A stretch of DNA of 25,202 nt, taken from assembly GCA_033763735.1 (NCBI GenBank), contig JANRJY010000072.1, forward strand, positions 1 through 25,202, in the 5' to 3' direction. A program made the translations under genes and the position numbers. Numbering within the stretch: position 1 is the stretch's first letter; each line of letters begins with the position of its first letter. Under the pieces are notes generated by a model, which was not told the origin of the DNA, ran no database searches, and saw only the letters and a program-made list of their open reading frames with translations. The stretch comes from JANRJY01 sp033763735 (GTDB lineage: Bacteria; Bacteroidota; Bacteroidia; Cytophagales; UBA9547). Of this stretch, positions 23,801 to 25,202 are shown piece by piece.

Positions 23801-25202
23801 AACTTTGACAACCGCAGGAAGTGCAGTTGCAAATATTTCATCTGCTACAGTATCATTTGCTTATGGAAGCACTTCCTATTGCAATAGTTCAGGAACAATT
23901 ACCCCTACAGGAACTTTCAGTGGCGGGTCATTTTCCAGAATATCCGGACCGGGAAGCATTTTACTTAACACATTTACTGGAACAATTACTTTAACTGGTG
24001 CAACAGCCGGAGTCCATACCATTAGATATTTTGTGCCTGTAGTTGGAGCTTGTCCTTCAGTAGCAGGTACAAATACAATTACAATTACAGGTGGTGGTAA
24101 TGTCAATTTTATTTTAGGTGCCGGATCTTCTATTTGTCAATCATCGGGAGTAAGCACATATACAGCTAATCTCACCGGTACTGGAAGTTTGTTTTACTTA
24201 GTATCCCCTACAAACTCAGGGAGCATCAATAGTACCAATGGACAAGTAAATTGGAGCAACACCTTTTCAGGTATTTCAACAATTACCGCATCTGTAACAG
24301 GATCATCTTGTGGCTCATTGTTTACAACACATGTTGTTACTGTAAATCCTTCATTTACTCCATCGATTACCGCTTCATCTAGCCAAAACGGCATCTGCTC
24401 GGGAACAACGGTAACCTTTACAGGCGTACCTACCAATGGAGGCGCCACACCGGCATATCAATGGTTTGTGAACGGCACACCACAAGGCACCAATAGCACT
24501 ACCTATAGCTACACACCATCCAACAATGACCAGGTGTCTGTCCGTTTGACCAGCAACGCATTATGCGCCAGCCCAACCACAGCCACTTCCAGCATCATCA
24601 CGATGAGCGTAAGCGGCACCGTTACTCCAACAGCTCAAATCAGCACAAATACCCCTACCATATGTGCAGGACAAATGACCCAGTTCACCTCTACCATCAG
24701 TGGAGGAGGTGCAACTCCAACTTATCAATGGCAGGTAAATGGATCCAATGTTGGCACAAACAGCAATACCTACACCACAACAGGACTCACGAGTGGCCAA
24801 ACCGTACGATTGATTCTTACTTCCTCATCGGCATGTGCCAGCCCTACCTCAGCCACCAGCACAGGCGTGACTATGACTGTGAACCCTAACCTGACACCAA
24901 GTGTGAGTATCGCAGCCCTACAGAATAATGTATGTAGTGGCACAGGAATGACCTTTGTCGCTACCCCAACCAATGGAGGAGTAAGCCCTACTTATCAATG
25001 GAAACTGAACGGATCTAACGTAGGCACCAATAGCGCCACACTCACAGGCAGCACCTTTTCAAATGGAGATGTTGTGTCATTAAGTCTAATATCTTCTGTA
25101 GTATGTCCATCCGTAATATCAGCTACCAGCAATAACTTAACCTTGACGATTAACCCCAACCTAACTCCATCGATTACCGCTTCATCTAGCCAAAACGGCA
25201 TT
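20880..25202 (+). CDS. Giant secreted GH-A-like hydrolase with CBM-like and PKD/Ig repeat domains (partial, 3' end outside window)
   Basis: An open frame of 1441 codons without a stop at the window edge. The ATG at 20880 follows an in-frame TGA (20853-20855). The signal peptide has a long basic start and a core at about 20-32, with probable cleavage after SKA (about 37). Residues about 45-560 look like a clan GH-A TIM barrel: YMEIGNETWN carries the likely acid/base Glu304 and LMAYEGGPDMDY the likely nucleophile Glu465. I could not place it in a numbered GH family. Residues about 594-712 resemble a carbohydrate-binding beta-sandwich (NGVYNLAIEHQCVGN, YGVHVIKIQYWG). From about 714 come five PKD/Ig-like domains of varied sequence, then from 1160 three close Ig-like repeats (89, 90, 90 residues: ICSGTTVTF, PAYQWFVNGT and similar) and the start of a fourth. 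The protein is probably a T9SS substrate whose sorting tail lies beyond the window, which is inference. Divergent from GH2. Confidence 0.85.
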   Translation, partial: MKNYFTPYLKSLVLHFSTKSYIYILFLMLGLHQFSKAQSCTPASIPYPHMGTNIPNATDMPWINLWHQINPSHSTFGGNGLVLGSDGWPTSKSNHNIVIGRDVALVYPIVGKIKISYKGTLAQLNNFSATNGITNLVSQANYPAPGYSYYEFDVNIPVGSVTGYELYMQFHNHVEDVKIMRPGFELDETQIIHPVYMNLLQKFTTFRWMPFLSTNSWYVDTEYACNTLGTVDWSIRSNANMPQSMVGTKGGSWEYVVWISNQFNKDLWINIPVEATDNYVTNLAQFLKDNLKPGLNVYMEIGNETWNSAGGFCSFRQLEHIYGNDWDAHRRFHGVRGKQVVDIFAGIWGWSEINNRIRMLIPGQIAYGVPGDGWAIGSSLDYLEQTFGADLIRRYFYATAAAPYFASASHSDVNTIIAQCQNNIDNDIFGEFSSEIWGGSVYMGNKLEGWLGRGGQYGLKLMAYEGGPDMDYTSGSGGVKAQAMADPRMKDLCLDYWNSWYSRYGYSALFNQFLATFNSSGLYTLGEDMNVTSTRQQAINQIVTSPSPQFDAKFRHTIPGIIDARKTSAYWSNWNAGPSLQYLRPPQPNCCGGFTDNRTLWTVAAMKNGVYNLAIEHQCVGNTTIDIFVDGVLVHNDLVIPHTSRWPGDWGFASWIYSNQPHPIGSGGSFATIPGVNIPLNLSYGVHVIKIQYWGTTDDNFRNLAFTLTSETPPFAPNSVTGDLMACNSQPDAKYTVEADQSVCSYKWVGLPGTASINPDAGGPGTGIARSGANTNLVYVNWGNTPNGNYNLTVFGINAVGTSPGRVFRVTVTTCGFTMAPNPVCTNTGVAITPAVLGATNYKWDFGLNSNPRIYTTSIAGTLPFNVVYTVSGSKTVTLVVTLSGGAVKTYLQNILIATSPTIGTISPSSQTACSGGAAVLSVSGTGSSFKWLYSTDGGTTYSAYPGATLPNFTFTGLSGTTYFKAAVTNPGCPTLTTAGSAVANISSATVSFAYGSTSYCNSSGTITPTGTFSGGSFSRISGPGSILLNTFTGTITLTGATAGVHTIRYFVPVVGACPSVAGTNTITITGGGNVNFILGAGSSICQSSGVSTYTANLTGTGSLFYLVSPTNSGSINSTNGQVNWSNTFSGISTITASVTGSSCGSLFTTHVVTVNPSFTPSITASSSQNGICSGTTVTFTGVPTNGGATPAYQWFVNGTPQGTNSTTYSYTPSNNDQVSVRLTSNALCASPTTATSSIITMSVSGTVTPTAQISTNTPTICAGQMTQFTSTISGGGATPTYQWQVNGSNVGTNSNTYTTTGLTSGQTVRLILTSSSACASPTSATSTGVTMTVNPNLTPSVSIAALQNNVCSGTGMTFVATPTNGGVSPTYQWKLNGSNVGTNSATLTGSTFSNGDVVSLSLISSVVCPSVISATSNNLTLTINPNLTPSITASSSQNGI
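20939..20952 (+). repeat. (AT)7 dinucleotide tract inside the signal-peptide coding region
   Basis: Seven AT units encode part of SYIYIL (about residues 20-25) of the giant protein. Gain or loss of one unit would shift the frame near the start of the gene. Confidence 0.8.
24357..25202 (+). repeat. Ig-domain repeat array with 807-bp higher-order period
   Basis: Three Ig-like units begin at 24357, 24624 and 24894 (each starts with Thr-Pro), and a fourth begins at 25164. The first 38 nt of unit 1 (24357-24394) recur exactly at 25164-25201, 807 nt or 269 codons later. Units 2 and 3 start with different DNA, so the period is three domains. The window ends inside the second period. Confidence 0.85.

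Noticed and set aside
23402..25201. Several minus-strand open frames opposite the Ig repeats
   Set aside because: They are Val/Pro-rich mirror frames created by the repetitive Thr/Ser/Gly codons of the plus-strand gene. None has a signal, domain or start context.
13197..25202. Classical polysaccharide utilisation locus
   Set aside because: No SusC/SusD pair and no hybrid two-component or SusR-type regulator is present; only the glycan theme is shared.

Overview
The window looks like a chromosomal segment from a low-GC member of the Bacteroidota. The evidence is: type IX secretion (T9SS) sorting tails on two proteins, a PorV/PorQ-like barrel, promoter-like TTG-N19/20-TAnnTTTG sequences, long AT-rich intergenic regions, and a secretome made of carbohydrate-active and Ig-like repeat proteins. 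I found no tRNA, rRNA, CRISPR array, SusC/SusD pair or recognisable transposase.

Layout. (1) 41-4233, minus strand: an operon-like pair with a terminator hairpin downstream. It encodes a DUF1080 (3-keto-glycoside hydrolase-type) protein with a PA14-like domain, followed by a sugar-dehydrogenase-like beta-propeller fused to an azurin-type copper domain. (2) 4477-7209, plus strand: an oligopeptide-type ABC permease without its partners, then an ECF sigma factor and a membrane protein that is probably its anti-sigma factor, closed by a terminator. (3) 7546-13047, minus strand: a VIT/VWA-like T9SS substrate with a good promoter, then a two-gene operon of a PorV/PorQ-like barrel and a helix-hairpin-helix outer-membrane barrel. 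(4) 13197-20453, minus strand: a CBM9/Ig-like T9SS substrate and a GH2 beta-galactosidase-type enzyme, separated by 7-nt tandem repeats. (5) 20880-25202, plus strand: a very large open frame that runs off the window. Its N-terminal half looks like a clan GH-A type glycoside hydrolase plus a carbohydrate-binding beta-sandwich. Its C-terminal half is an array of PKD/Ig-like domains.

Taken together the region suggests a secreted or surface machinery for polysaccharide or glycan use and adhesion. The most interesting signals are: the unfinished giant GH-Ig protein, with a 269-residue higher-order repeat, a local GC shift and an (AT)7 tract in its signal-peptide region; a near-identical 15-nt direct repeat, one copy palindromic, between this gene and the divergent GH2 gene; heptamer tandem repeats beside the promoter of the CBM9/Ig gene; and the copper-protein/keto-sugar pair at the left end. 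All functions are read from sequence by eye; no database search was possible.
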